Assembly: GCF_040822115.1 (NCBI RefSeq)
Contig: NZ_CP162004.1
Location: 2,480,001 to 2,544,000, forward strand
Direction: 5' to 3'
Length of the DNA: 64,000 nt
Source: Flavobacterium sp. WC2421
GTDB taxonomy: Bacteria > Bacteroidota > Bacteroidia > Flavobacteriales > Flavobacteriaceae
The notes under the pieces are model-generated. The model ran no database searches and was not told where the DNA came from. It saw nothing but the letters and a program-made list of their open reading frames with translations. The translations under genes and the position numbers were made by a program. Below, one piece after another: positions 49,621-60,100 of the stretch (position 1 is the first letter of the stretch; each line of letters begins with the position of its first letter).

Positions 49621-51656
49621 TGAAGAAAATTATTTTTTTACTACTTACTGTTTTGGCTTTTGCCAATGTAAATGCTCAAATTTTGGATCCCGTTAAATGG
49701 ACTACTAAAATTGAAAAAAAATCAGAGAATACTTATCTACTAACTTTTGATGGAGTCATAGAAAAAGAATGGCATATGTATTCGCAATTTACACCTGATG
49801 GAGGACCACTGCCACTAGAAGTTATTTTTAAAAATGCAAATGGTAATTTCAGTCTTGTTGGTAAAGCCAAAGAGAGTAAAACGAGAACAGCTTATAATGA
49901 TATTTTTGAAGTCAATGAAACCTTTTTCGAACGAAAAGCGCAAATTCGACAAGAGATTAAGATAACAAATCCTAAAATCAATAAAGTTGAAGCCGAATTG
50001 AATTATCAAGTTTGTAAAGAAGTTTGTATCAATTTAGAGAAAAAATTCAGTTTTGTAATTCCTGCAAATGCTGTTGTAGCTGTAACAGAAACTCCAAAAT
50101 TAGAAACAGTTGGAGTTCCTGCTGTATTAGATTCAGTAAAAGCTGATACTTTGACTCCAAGTCTTGGTGCTAGTAATGTTATGGAAGCGACTCCTGAAAA
50201 GGCTGTTGAAACAGTTCCAAAATCAGATTCTAAAAGAGGACTTTGGTCTATCTTTTTTATTGCTTTCCTTTCAGGTTTTGCAGCTTTATTGACTCCTTGT
50301 GTATTTCCTATGATTCCTATGACAGTTAGTTTTTTTACAAAACAAAGTAAAACAAAGGCAAAAGGAATTAGAAATGCTATTATTTACGGAATTGCTATTA
50401 TTGTAATTTATGTAATGCTAGGATTTGTAGTAACTTGGGTTTTTGGTGCCGATGCGCTGAATGCTTTATCAACAAATGTTTGGTTTAATATTATATTCTT
50501 TGTTTTATTAGTTGTTTTTGCAGCTTCATTTCTGGGCGCTTTCGAAATTATGTTACCTAATTCATGGGCAAATAAAGTAGACAATCAAGCAGATAGAGGC
50601 GGAATGATAGGAATATTATTTATGGCGCTAGCATTAGCTATTGTATCATTTTCTTGTACTGGACCCATTGTAGGTACATTATTAGTTGAAGCAGCTTCAA
50701 AAGGGGGCATAGCACCAATTGTAGGGATGTTTGGATTCTCATTAGCTTTGGCATTGCCTTTTATGCTTTTTGCCATGTTTCCAGGATGGTTGCATTCTTT
50801 GCCAAAATCAGGTGGATGGTTGAATACTGTAAAAGTAGTTTTAGGATTTTTAGAATTGGCCTTGGCTTTTAAATTCTTATCGAATGCTGATCTAGTTTTA
50901 CAATTGCATTTATTAGAAAGAGAAGTATTCTTGGCAATTTGGATAGCAATTTTTGGAATTTTGGCTTTTTATTTATTCGGGAAAATCACCTTACCACATG
51001 ATAGTCCATTGCCACATATTTCCGTAGGAAGATTACTAATGGGATTGCTAGTTTTGAGTTTTACAATTTATTTAGTTCCTGGACTTTGGGGAGCTCCTTT
51101 AAAAATTATAAATGCTTTTCCACCTCCAATGGAATATAGTGAAAGTCCTTTTGGTGTAGGAGGTTCTAGTAGTGTTTCTACTGCAACTGTTTTGCCTGAT
51201 GGTGCAAAAAGTGGTCCACATGGGATCGTAGTTTTTGATGATTACGAAAAAGGATTGGTTTATGCTAAATCAGTTAATAAACCCATAATGCTTGATTTTA
51301 CAGGTTATGCTTGTGTGAATTGTCGAAAAATGGAAAACAATGTATGGTCGGATGCAGCAATTTTGCCCATTCTTAATAATGATATTGTACTAATTTCGTT
51401 ATATGTAGATGACAAAAGAGATTTACCAAAAGACCAACAATTTGTATCGAAAACAACGGGTTCAACCATTGAAACAGTAGGAGATAAGTGGACAGATTTC
51501 ATGATATCTAAGTACAAAACTAATACTCAACCTTTGTATGTTTTAACGGATTTAGAAGGAAATAGTTTGAACGAAATAACACCAACAATAAGTTATGTAC
51601 CTGTTTCAGAATATGAAATTTGGTTAAAATCAGGGATTGAAAATTTTAAAAAATAA
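49620..51656 (+). CDS. dsbD: thiol:disulfide interchange protein DsbD
   Basis: 678 residues. Signal peptide (MKKIIFLLLTVLAFANVNAQ), an N-terminal periplasmic domain with CKEVCINLEKKFSF (DsbD-alpha Cys pair), eight-helix membrane domain beginning FIAFLSGFAALLTPCVFPMI (membrane Cys) with FSCTGPIVGTLLVEA (second membrane Cys), and a C-terminal thioredoxin domain with FTGYACVNCRKMENN (CVNC). Passes electrons from cytoplasmic thioredoxin to the periplasm. The start ATG overlaps the tilS stop by one base, so translationally coupled. Confidence 0.95.
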   Translation: MKKIIFLLLTVLAFANVNAQILDPVKWTTKIEKKSENTYLLTFDGVIEKEWHMYSQFTPDGGPLPLEVIFKNANGNFSLVGKAKESKTRTAYNDIFEVNETFFERKAQIRQEIKITNPKINKVEAELNYQVCKEVCINLEKKFSFVIPANAVVAVTETPKLETVGVPAVLDSVKADTLTPSLGASNVMEATPEKAVETVPKSDSKRGLWSIFFIAFLSGFAALLTPCVFPMIPMTVSFFTKQSKTKAKGIRNAIIYGIAIIVIYVMLGFVVTWVFGADALNALSTNVWFNIIFFVLLVVFAASFLGAFEIMLPNSWANKVDNQADRGGMIGILFMALALAIVSFSCTGPIVGTLLVEAASKGGIAPIVGMFGFSLALALPFMLFAMFPGWLHSLPKSGGWLNTVKVVLGFLELALAFKFLSNADLVLQLHLLEREVFLAIWIAIFGILAFYLFGKITLPHDSPLPHISVGRLLMGLLVLSFTIYLVPGLWGAPLKIINAFPPPMEYSESPFGVGGSSSVSTATVLPDGAKSGPHGIVVFDDYEKGLVYAKSVNKPIMLDFTGYACVNCRKMENNVWSDAAILPILNNDIVLISLYVDDKRDLPKDQQFVSKTTGSTIETVGDKWTDFMISKYKTNTQPLYVLTDLEGNSLNEITPTISYVPVSEYEIWLKSGIENFKK

Positions 51657-51740
51657 TTGATTTGTTTAGAATTCAAATTAATTAACTAGCACTATAATTA
51701 GTAAAAGTATATTTTTAATTTATTAAAAGGAACACAAATA

Positions 51741-51781
51741 AAAAAGCCGTCTCAAAAAATATTTTTTGAAAAGGCTTTTTT
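51741..51781. terminator. terminator between dsbD and the M43 protease
   Basis: AAAAAGCC, TCAAAAAATATTTTTTGA, AGGCTTTTT: a long AT stem capped by GC, usable by both convergent genes. Confidence 0.75.
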
Positions 51782-51799
51782 ATTTAATTATTTAAAAAA

Positions 51800-52750
51800 T
51801 TAGATACGAAAACCAGATCTACTACCACCAGAAACAAATATAGCATCCATTCTTGATTTTTGTCCATTGGAAAACAGATACATTCCAGGATCATCAGTAT
51901 AATCCATATAGTTCATAGTCATTTCAACTGGAGTTCCAGGACATGTACTATAATGTGGATATACAGGTACTCCATAATTTGCTGTATTGTGTGTAGGAGT
52001 ATCAGATACCAAATCATCTCCACAAGTTGCGTCACCCCAAATATGACGTAGGTTCATCCAGTGACCTACTTCGTGAGTTGCAGTTCTTCCTAAGTTGTAA
52101 GGTGCATTTGCTGTACCTGACAAACCAAAGTAGTTTGGATCAATTACTACTCCATCAGTAGCGCTTTTACCTCCAGGGAATTGTGCGTAACCTAAAATTC
52201 CACCACCAATTGTACAAACCCACATATTAAGCTTGTTTGAAGGTGACGTAGGGTCTAATCCTCCTTTTTTCGTACTTTTCATAGCATCTCTAGTACCCCA
52301 AGAAGTTTTTTTAGTCGATTTTCTATTGATTGTTTCTAAGACAAATGAAATCCCTACATTCGCTTTGTCTCCAGAAAATAAAGCAGGAACATCATTATAG
52401 TCTGAATTTCCAGCATTAAAATCTGCATTCAAAACATCTATTTGGGATTGAATTTGTGCATCAGAAATATTTTCTTCTGCAGTTTTATACAATACATTAA
52501 CTACTACTGGTATTTCAATTTTTCCGTTTACTAAACGACCTGTCAGCATAGTTTTTTGTATGGACTGTTCAATTTGATTCATCCTTAAAGCTAATGTTGG
52601 GTCAGCTGCTAATTGTGCTTCAAGTACATCTTGTGATGCACATTTACGCTGCGTAATTGCGTTTGTAGAAAGAGAACTTGCATCTGATGATTCATTTTGG
52701 CAAGAAAATAGCATCATACATGCCACGGCTGATAAAATAATTTTTTTCAT
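51800..52750 (-). CDS. M43-family (pappalysin-like) secreted zinc metalloprotease, paralog 1
   Basis: 316 residues with a lipoprotein signal (AVACMMLFSCQNES, lipobox Cys about 17). Metzincin zinc site ATHEVGHWMNLRHIWGD (HExxHxxGxxH-type, here HEVGHWMNLRH) and Met-turn MTMNYMDYTDD. WVCTIGGGILGYAQFPGG is also typical of pappalysin-like proteases. About three quarters of residues are identical to the next gene, so this is a tandem duplication. No Por sorting domain is visible. Probably a surface or secreted protease. Confidence 0.9.
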   Translation of the reverse strand: MKKIILSAVACMMLFSCQNESSDASSLSTNAITQRKCASQDVLEAQLAADPTLALRMNQIEQSIQKTMLTGRLVNGKIEIPVVVNVLYKTAEENISDAQIQSQIDVLNADFNAGNSDYNDVPALFSGDKANVGISFVLETINRKSTKKTSWGTRDAMKSTKKGGLDPTSPSNKLNMWVCTIGGGILGYAQFPGGKSATDGVVIDPNYFGLSGTANAPYNLGRTATHEVGHWMNLRHIWGDATCGDDLVSDTPTHNTANYGVPVYPHYSTCPGTPVEMTMNYMDYTDDPGMYLFSNGQKSRMDAIFVSGGSRSGFRI

Positions 52751-53047
52751 AATGGTTTGTTATAAATTAATGATTTTGGTTAATAGAATAACAATTTTAT
52801 AACATTTTTATCTAAAATAAAAATTATAGCTAATAAAAAAGTATTTTATTATTCATGCCGATTGTATTATTAAAAGTTTTTTTTAATTTTTAGATCTTTA
52901 TTTCATTATTATAATGCAAATGTATATAGGTATTATAAAGATACAGCTTTTTTTAAACTTTAATGAACTTCTGATTTTCTCTAAAGTTACTTTCTTATAC
53001 ATTTTTAATTTAGTAATAGTATTCTTAAATCTTTTATTTTAAATTTT

Positions 53048-53088
53048 CCCAAAAAAAACTCGCTAACAAGTAGCGAGTTTTTTTTGGG
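53048..53088. terminator. terminator after M43 paralog 2
   Basis: CCCAAAAAAAACTCGCTA-ACAAG-TAGCGAGTTTTTTTTGGG, an extended perfect stem immediately downstream of the protease stop codon on the minus strand. Confidence 0.9.
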
Positions 53089-53100
53089 AATGGTTAAATT

Positions 53101-54051
53101 CTAGATTCCAAAACCAGCTCTTGCTCCTCCAGAAACAAATAAAGCTGTCATTCTTGATTTTTGACCGTTTGTAAACATGTACATACCTCTATCATCAGTG
53201 TAATCCATGTAATTCATTGTCATTTCATTGTGAGCAGGTAAACAAGTGCTTACGTAAGGGTATGTTGGTACGCCAAAGTTTGAAGTTTTGTGAACAGGTG
53301 TATCAGCAACTAAGTCATTACCACAAGATGCATCACCCCAAATATGTCTTAAGTTCATCCAGTGACCAACTTCATGACTAGCTGTTCTTCCTAAGTTATA
53401 AGGATAACTAGCAGCGCTTGATAATCCAAAATAATTAGAATCAATAACAACTCCATCAGTAGCACTTGATCCACCTGGGAATTGAGCATATCCTAGAATA
53501 CCTCCACCAATAGTACAAGCCCACATATTAAGTGTATTTGCTGGTGATGTAGGGTCTAATCCTCCTTTTTTTGTGCTTTTCATTGCATCTCTTGTACCCC
53601 AAGAGGTTTTCGTAGTTGATTTTCTTTTGATTTGAACTAATTCAAATGTAATACCAACATTTGCCGCAACTCCTGCAAACTCAGCTGGAGTACTACTGAA
53701 GTCAGCATTAGTTGCTGTATAATCTTCATTTAAGACATCAATTTGTGATTGTATTTGGGCATCTGAAATATTCTCAGCAGCTGTTCTGTATAATACATTT
53801 ACAACAACAGGAATTACAATTTTACCATTTACTAGACGGTTGGTTAACATCGCTTTTTGGGTAAAAGCCTCAATTTGATTCATTCTTAAAGCTAATGTAG
53901 GGTCAGCTTTTAATTGTTCAGCAAGTACATCTTGTGAAGCACATGCTCTTTTTGCCATTGCGTTTGTAGCTGCAACAGTCGATTCTGTTTGGTCATTTTG
54001 GCAAGAAAATAGCATTAAGAATGCCATTGCGGATAAAATTACTTTTTTCAT
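53101..54051 (-). CDS. M43-family (pappalysin-like) secreted zinc metalloprotease, paralog 2
   Basis: 316 residues, same length and layout as the neighbour: lipoprotein signal (AMAFLMLFSCQNDQ), IPVVVNVLYRTAAENISDAQ, TSHEVGHWMNLRHIWGD-like zinc site (ASHEVGHWMNLRHIWGD), Met-turn MNYMDYTDD and a short C-terminal RAGFGI. Differences cluster in the N-terminal propeptide and around VPTYPYVSTC. Separated from paralog 1 by 350 bp with its own terminator, so the copies are transcribed separately. Confidence 0.9.
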   Translation of the reverse strand: MKKVILSAMAFLMLFSCQNDQTESTVAATNAMAKRACASQDVLAEQLKADPTLALRMNQIEAFTQKAMLTNRLVNGKIVIPVVVNVLYRTAAENISDAQIQSQIDVLNEDYTATNADFSSTPAEFAGVAANVGITFELVQIKRKSTTKTSWGTRDAMKSTKKGGLDPTSPANTLNMWACTIGGGILGYAQFPGGSSATDGVVIDSNYFGLSSAASYPYNLGRTASHEVGHWMNLRHIWGDASCGNDLVADTPVHKTSNFGVPTYPYVSTCLPAHNEMTMNYMDYTDDRGMYMFTNGQKSRMTALFVSGGARAGFGI

Positions 54052-54584
54052 AATAATAATTGGTTTTGTTATAAAAAATTGATTTTGGTTAATAATACCG
54101 CAATTCTATAACAAAATAATTAAATAAAAAAATTTTTTAAAATAAATAAATTAACAAGAATTTAAGAGTGCTTATTTGACGGGCTTTTTTGAATAAAACA
54201 TTCAAAATATAAAATAAAAAAATAGGATTAATCTTACTAAATATAAAACACAAACGTCTTTAATCGGCTTTATCGAACACTTTGACTGTTATGAATTGTT
54301 GTTATAAAGTATTTATTCAAACATATTATGGAACAATTCAACATATTTTCATGAAAATCATCCATTTATTTTAATTTTGTACTGGATTTTTTTAAGGAGT
54401 TCATTTAATTTTTATGCTAAAAAAAATAAATTTTAACTAGGAGTACTTATTTTTAAGTAGCAGAAGAATTATCTCTTTATATTTTAAAAATAATTTTTAG
54501 AAAACAGAATTTGTTTTATGTTGTAAATAGGTTGTAGTTTTAAATGTAATTCTCTTTTTAGGAGATTTATGCAGTATATAGTTA
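54052..54584. other. 530-bp AT-rich intergenic region
   Basis: No ORF or hairpin of note was seen; it holds the promoter region of M43 paralog 2 and the tail of the DUF4159 gene. Long runs of A/T make promoter assignment unsafe. Confidence 0.6.
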
Positions 54585-55223
54585 TCAATTATTAAAAATA
54601 TAATTGATAATATTGGCACCCATTTTTAATGCTTTTTCACGTACAGGAATTGGATCATTGTGCACTTCTGGATCCTCCCATCCATCTCCTAAATCACATT
54701 CATAGCTATAAAGTAAAACAAGTTTATTTTCTATAAAAATGCCAAATGCTTGTGGACGTTTTCCATCATGTTCATGAATTTTAGGTAATCCATTGGGAAA
54801 CGAAAATGGTTTTTGAAAAATGGGATGAGTAGAGGGAATTTCTATTAATTCGTTATTTGGAAATATTTTTTTTATTTCTTTTCTGATATATTGATCCATT
54901 CCATAATTATCATCAATATGGATAAAACCTCCTGCACTTAAATATTTTTTAAGATTACTAACTTCAGCGTCATTAAAAATGACATTTCCATGGCCAGTCA
55001 TATGAAGGAAAGGATAGGAGAAAATAGTAGGACTTCCAGGCTCAACTGTAGCTGGTTTTGGATTTATTTTTGTGTCGATTGTAGCATTACAGTATTTAAT
55101 TAAATTGGGTAAAGAAGTGGGGTTTGCATACCAATCCCCACCGCCATTGTATTTAATTAATGCGATTTCTTGAGAAAATGAAGAAATAGAGATTAACAGT
55201 AAAACTGAATATATTTTTTTCAT
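54585..55223 (-). CDS. DUF4159-domain protein
   Basis: 212 residues with a signal peptide (MKKIYSVLLLISISSFSQ). DUF4159 features: IALIKYNGGGDWYANPTSLP, FLHMTGHGNVIFNDAEVSNL, KKYLSAGGFIHIDDNYGMD, THPIFQKPF and a C-terminal REKALKMGANIINYI. The domain resembles a glutamine-amidotransferase-like fold lacking the catalytic residues; its role is unknown. Lies 14 bp after rsmE on the same strand. Confidence 0.85.
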   Translation of the reverse strand: MKKIYSVLLLISISSFSQEIALIKYNGGGDWYANPTSLPNLIKYCNATIDTKINPKPATVEPGSPTIFSYPFLHMTGHGNVIFNDAEVSNLKKYLSAGGFIHIDDNYGMDQYIRKEIKKIFPNNELIEIPSTHPIFQKPFSFPNGLPKIHEHDGKRPQAFGIFIENKLVLLYSYECDLGDGWEDPEVHNDPIPVREKALKMGANIINYIFNN

Positions 55224-55237
55224 AATTCTTCAAAAAT

Positions 55238-55945
55238 TTAATCTTCATTAAAGAATGCAACACTATGACAAGCTACAATAGCAGCCGTTTCGGTTCTTAA
55301 TCGAGTAGTTCCTAAGGTAACGGGTATAAACTCACTGGCTATTGCTAATGCAATTTCTTTTTCGGAAAAATCACCTTCAGGTCCTATTAGTATAGTAAGG
55401 TTTTCATTAGGCTTTAATACCGATTTCAATGATTTTTTATCTGTTTCTTCACAGTGCGCTATCAATTGTAACCCTTCGTTTTTTTGTTTAACAAATTCTT
55501 TAAAAGTAATGGCATTATTTAATTTTGGGAGATACAGTTCATTTGATTGTTTCATCGCGGCCAAAATAATTTTCTCAAATCGTTCTTGATTAACTACTTT
55601 TCGCTCCGAGTGATCACAAATGATTGGAGTTATTTCTTGAACACCAATTTCAGTTGCTTTTTCCAGAAACCATTCGTATCGATCATTCATTTTTGTAGGA
55701 GCTACAGCTAAATGTAAATGTACTTTTGAAGGTGCTTTTTTTGTAGCAGATATTATTTTAACAGTACATTTGTTATCAGAAGCTAATGTGATTTCTGTTT
55801 CAAATAAATCCCCTAAACCATTTGTAACATATAATATATCAGTGTCTTTTTTTCGTAAAACTTTTATGATATGTTTGCTTTCTTCTTTGTCAAAAGAGAA
55901 GTTTTCAGTAGTTGCGTCAATATTTGGATTGTAAAATAATTGCAT
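55238..55945 (-). CDS. rsmE: 16S rRNA (uracil1498-N3)-methyltransferase
   Basis: 235 residues: an N-terminal PUA-like domain (KEESKHIIKVLRKKDTDILY) and a SPOUT knot (KATEIGVQEITPIICDHSER, AMKQSNELYLPKLN, LTILIGPEGDFSEKEI, VTLGTTRLRTETAAI), all as in RsmE. Methylates U1498 in the decoding centre of 16S rRNA with SAM. Three bases separate it from tsaD upstream, so co-transcribed. Confidence 0.95.
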   Translation of the reverse strand: MQLFYNPNIDATTENFSFDKEESKHIIKVLRKKDTDILYVTNGLGDLFETEITLASDNKCTVKIISATKKAPSKVHLHLAVAPTKMNDRYEWFLEKATEIGVQEITPIICDHSERKVVNQERFEKIILAAMKQSNELYLPKLNNAITFKEFVKQKNEGLQLIAHCEETDKKSLKSVLKPNENLTILIGPEGDFSEKEIALAIASEFIPVTLGTTRLRTETAAIVACHSVAFFNED

Positions 55946-55948
55946 AGT

Positions 55949-56971
55949 TTAAAATTGTATTCGTGCTTTTGAAACTACAGATGAAGTTTCGAATTTTTGT
56001 GATAAAAACTTTTGATAACCTACAATTCCAATCATTGCAGCATTATCGGTTGTGTATTCAAATTTAGGAACAAAGGTTTTCCAACCGTATTTTTGTTCGG
56101 CTTCTTTCAAAGTATTTCTAATTCCAGAATTGGCCGAAACGCCACCACCAATTGCAATTTGTTTTATTCCGGTTTCTTTTACGGCTAATTTTAGTTTATC
56201 CATCAAAATTTCAATGATGGTATATTGTATGGAGGCACAAATATCATTCAGATTTTCGGATATAAAATCAGGGTTTTCTAATTTTTTCTTTTGAATAAAA
56301 TATAAAATTGCTGTTTTCAATCCAGAAAAGCTAAAATCGAGTCCAGGAACTTTTGGTTTTGTAAAAGCAAATGCTTTAGGATTTCCTAATTGTGCATGTT
56401 TGTCAACTAAAGGACCGCCTGGATAAGGAAGGCCCAGTATTTTTGCACTTTTGTCAAAAGCTTCTCCAACTGCATCGTCCGTTGTTTCTCCAATAATTTG
56501 CATATCAAAGAAATCATTGACTTTTACGATTTGTGTATGTCCACCACTAATTGTTAAAGCTAAAAATGGGAAACTTGGTTTATCGTAATTTTCTTCTGCT
56601 ATAAAATGGGCTAAAATATGGGCATGCATATGGTTTACAGCAACTAAAGGAATTTGTAATGCCAATGCCATAGATTTAGCAAATGAACTGCCAACAAGTA
56701 ATGACCCCATTAATCCGGGACCTTGGGTGAACGCAATTGCTGAAAGTTGTTCTTTTTTAATATTTGCTTTTTGTAGTGCGGCATCAATTACTGGTACTAT
56801 ATTTTGTTGATGAGCACGTGAAGCTAATTCAGGAACTACACCTCCATATTGGGTATGAATCAATTGATTTGCTACAACATTTGACAGTACTTTGTCGTTA
56901 TGTAATACAGCAGCAGCTGTGTCGTCACAGGAGCTTTCGATAGCAAGAATAAAAACCTCGGAATTTTGCAT
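55949..56971 (-). CDS. tsaD: tRNA threonylcarbamoyladenosine synthase subunit TsaD
   Basis: Start at ATG 56971 (MQNSEVFILAIESSCDDTAA), giving 340 residues as usual; the longer frame to 57004 adds unconserved residues. ASKHA-fold motifs: AIESSCDDTAAAV, NHMHAHILAHF (metal-binding His pair), SGGHTQIVKV, GEAFDKSAKILGLPYPGGP, FSFSGLKTAIL, GGVSANSGIR, TTDNAAMIGI. Transfers threonylcarbamoyl to A37 of ANN-reading tRNAs. Divergent from the TamB-like gene. Confidence 0.96.
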   Translation of the reverse strand: MQNSEVFILAIESSCDDTAAAVLHNDKVLSNVVANQLIHTQYGGVVPELASRAHQQNIVPVIDAALQKANIKKEQLSAIAFTQGPGLMGSLLVGSSFAKSMALALQIPLVAVNHMHAHILAHFIAEENYDKPSFPFLALTISGGHTQIVKVNDFFDMQIIGETTDDAVGEAFDKSAKILGLPYPGGPLVDKHAQLGNPKAFAFTKPKVPGLDFSFSGLKTAILYFIQKKKLENPDFISENLNDICASIQYTIIEILMDKLKLAVKETGIKQIAIGGGVSANSGIRNTLKEAEQKYGWKTFVPKFEYTTDNAAMIGIVGYQKFLSQKFETSSVVSKARIQF

Positions 56972-57156
56972 AAAAAGGCACAAATTTTGGATTATATTTG
57001 ACAAACCGATTTTATTTTTTTTATTTTTACGGCGCAGCCAAAATTAAAGAATTTTTATTAAAGGTGCCGCTCTTTCCTAGGGCAAAATAATTATTTAGAA
57101 AAAATATAATAACAAAAGGTATCAAAAAATTCATTAAAATAATTTTCCGCATAATT

Positions 57157-60100
57157 TTGGGGCTAATTCTATTGCTGTTAGTGCTTGGTATTGCTCTTTC
57201 TTTGCCTTTTGTCCAAACTAAAATTGCACAATATTTTACCAATTCGATCAATAAAGATTATGGAACTAATATTGCTATAGATGAAGTTAGAGTTTCTGTT
57301 TTTGGTGGGGTGAAATTCAAAAAAGTCATCATTCTGGATCACCATAAAGATACTTTGATTTATTCAAAAATAGTTAATACCAATATTCTTGAAGGAAAAA
57401 AAATATTAGATGGAGATTTAATTTTTAAAGATATTCATTTAGAGGGATTGTTATTTAAGCTGAAAACGTATAAAAATGAAAAAGAAAGTAATATTGATAA
57501 TTTCATCAATGCCTTTAATACAGGAAAACCTTCTGGTAAACATTTTTTGCTAAAAGCAAATAATGCCTATATTACTGATGGGCATTTTATCTTAACAGAT
57601 GAAAATAAAAGCACACCTAAACAACTTGATTTTACTAAACTAAATACAACTTTAAGTGATTTTTTATTATATGGTCCAGCTGTTAAAACTATAATTAATA
57701 AAATGTCATTTTTAGATCATCGTGGTCTATATGTTGCCAACTTAAGTTCTAAGTTTAGTTATACAAAAAAGAACATAAAACTTGAAGAGCTAAAAATTGA
57801 AACAAAAGAGTCAAAAATTGATGCTGATGTTTATCTGAATTATAAAATTGAAGATTTTTCTAGTTTTACAGATAAAGTTCAATTTGACGTAAAAATCAAT
57901 TCAGCCAAATTGGCTTCTAATGACATTAGAATTTTTTATGATGAGCTCGGTAAAAATCAATATTTTAATATTAAAGCCAATATTAAAGGAGCTTTAAATA
58001 ATTTAAAGATTACACGATTGAACCTTATTGATTCCAAAAAAACAAAAATGATTGGAGCGATTAATTTCAAAAATATTTTTGGAGCAGAAGATCAGAAGTT
58101 TTTAATGGATGCACAGCTTACTTCTTTTTCAAGTAGTTATGATAACTTAGTGTCTATTCTCCCTAATATTTTAGGAAAGAAATTACCAATAGAAATTAAG
58201 AAATTAGGTTATTTCAATGTTATTGGAAATACTCAATTGACTAGTACGGCAATTGATGCGGATATTTCAATGACTTCAGATTTAGGGAAACTGCAATCTG
58301 TTTTAAGTATGAAAAGAATTGATTTTATCGATAAAGCATCTTATTCAGGTAATGTGGTTTTAGAAGATTTTGATGTAGGCGATTTGCTTGAACGCAAAGA
58401 CCTTGGTAAAATAAGTATGAATATTGATGTTGATGGAGTAGGTTTTACTGAAAAATATTTAAATACTTCCCTCAAAGGCGATATAATAAAAATTGATTTT
58501 AATAATTATACCTATACTAATGTTGTCGTAAACGGTAAATTTAAGGCGCCAAATTACAAAGGCCAAATTTCTGTAAATGACCCAAATTTAAGTATGAATT
58601 TTGATGGCTTATTGGACTTAAGTAAAAAAGACAATAAGTATGATTTTCATATAAATGTTGAAAATGCAGACTTACATAAATTAAAACTAGTAAAGGATTC
58701 TGTTTCTATTTTTAAAGGGGATGTCATTGTTCAAGTAACAGGAAATACAATTGAAAATCTTCAAGGGAATGTATATATTAAAAAAACATCATATCAGAAT
58801 GTCAAAGACACTTATGTTTTTAATGATTTTAATATTTATTCTAGTTTTGATAATGAAAGAATACGCACAATAACTGTAAATTCACCAGATATTGTTGAAG
58901 GTGAGATTGTTGGAAAATTTCAATTTAGTCAATTAGGAAATTTAGTCAAGAATTCTTTAGGAAGTTTATATACTAATTTCAAACCCAACAAGGTAAACAA
59001 AGGACAATTTCTAAAGTTTAATTTTACCATATATAATAAAATTATAGAAATTTTTTATCCCGAAATTGCAATTGCCGCTAATACAATTGTAAAAGGGAAT
59101 ATTAAGTCGGATATTCAAGAGTTCAAGCTTAACTTTAACTCACCGCAAATTGTAGCATCTAATAATATTTTTGATAACATCAGAGTTGCAATAGATAATA
59201 AAAACCCGCTATATAATGCCTATATAGAATTAGATAGTATTAAAACAAAATATTATAAAATTCGAGATTTTAGTTTAATTAATGTTACTATGAAAGACAC
59301 GTTGTTCTTTCGTTCTGAATTCAAAGGAGGTGTTAAAGGGGAAGATTATTTCAATCTGAATTTATACCATACCATTAATAAGAATAATGATAATGTTGTT
59401 GGGATTAGTAAATCAGAGATGAAATTTAAAGATTATCTATGGTATTTAAATGAAAAAGACGCTCCTAACAATCAGATCGTTTTTGACAAGTCCTTTAAGA
59501 ATTTCAATATTGATGATATTATATTGTCTCATGAAAATCAGGCTATTTCACTAAAAGGAAAAATTAAGGACGATACAAATAAGGATTTGAAACTTAGTTT
59601 TAAGGATGTTGATTTGTTTAAAATAACACCCGAAAATGATAAATTTGTTTTTAACGGAAATATAAATGGAGAGGTTGATTTTAAGCAGAATAATGCTATT
59701 TATAAACCCACGGCTTCATTAGTAATTGATCATTTAAACATAAACAAAACGGATTTAGGGGTTTTGAATTTTGATATTGAAGGGGATCAGAATTTAGAAA
59801 AATTTTCTATTAATTCCTTTTTAGAAAATGAGAATTTAGAGTCTTTTAATGCGTATGGAAATTTTGAAATAATAAACAAGGAAACAGTTCTAGATTTAAA
59901 ATTAAAATTTGACAAATTCAATTTAGGCGTCTTAAGTTCGATAGGTGGGGAAGTAATGACAAATATTAGAGGGTTAATATCAGGAAATGCTTCTATTGGA
60001 GGAAACTTGACTAAACCTAAAATAAACGGTCGTCTTTATGCTGATAATACAGGAATGACAATTCCTTATTTGAATGTAGATTATGTATTAAATGATAGGT

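Noticed and set aside
57027..57251. 74-residue minus-strand ORF between tsaD and the TamB-like gene
   Set aside because: Overlaps the start of the TamB-like gene on the opposite strand and has no recognisable features.
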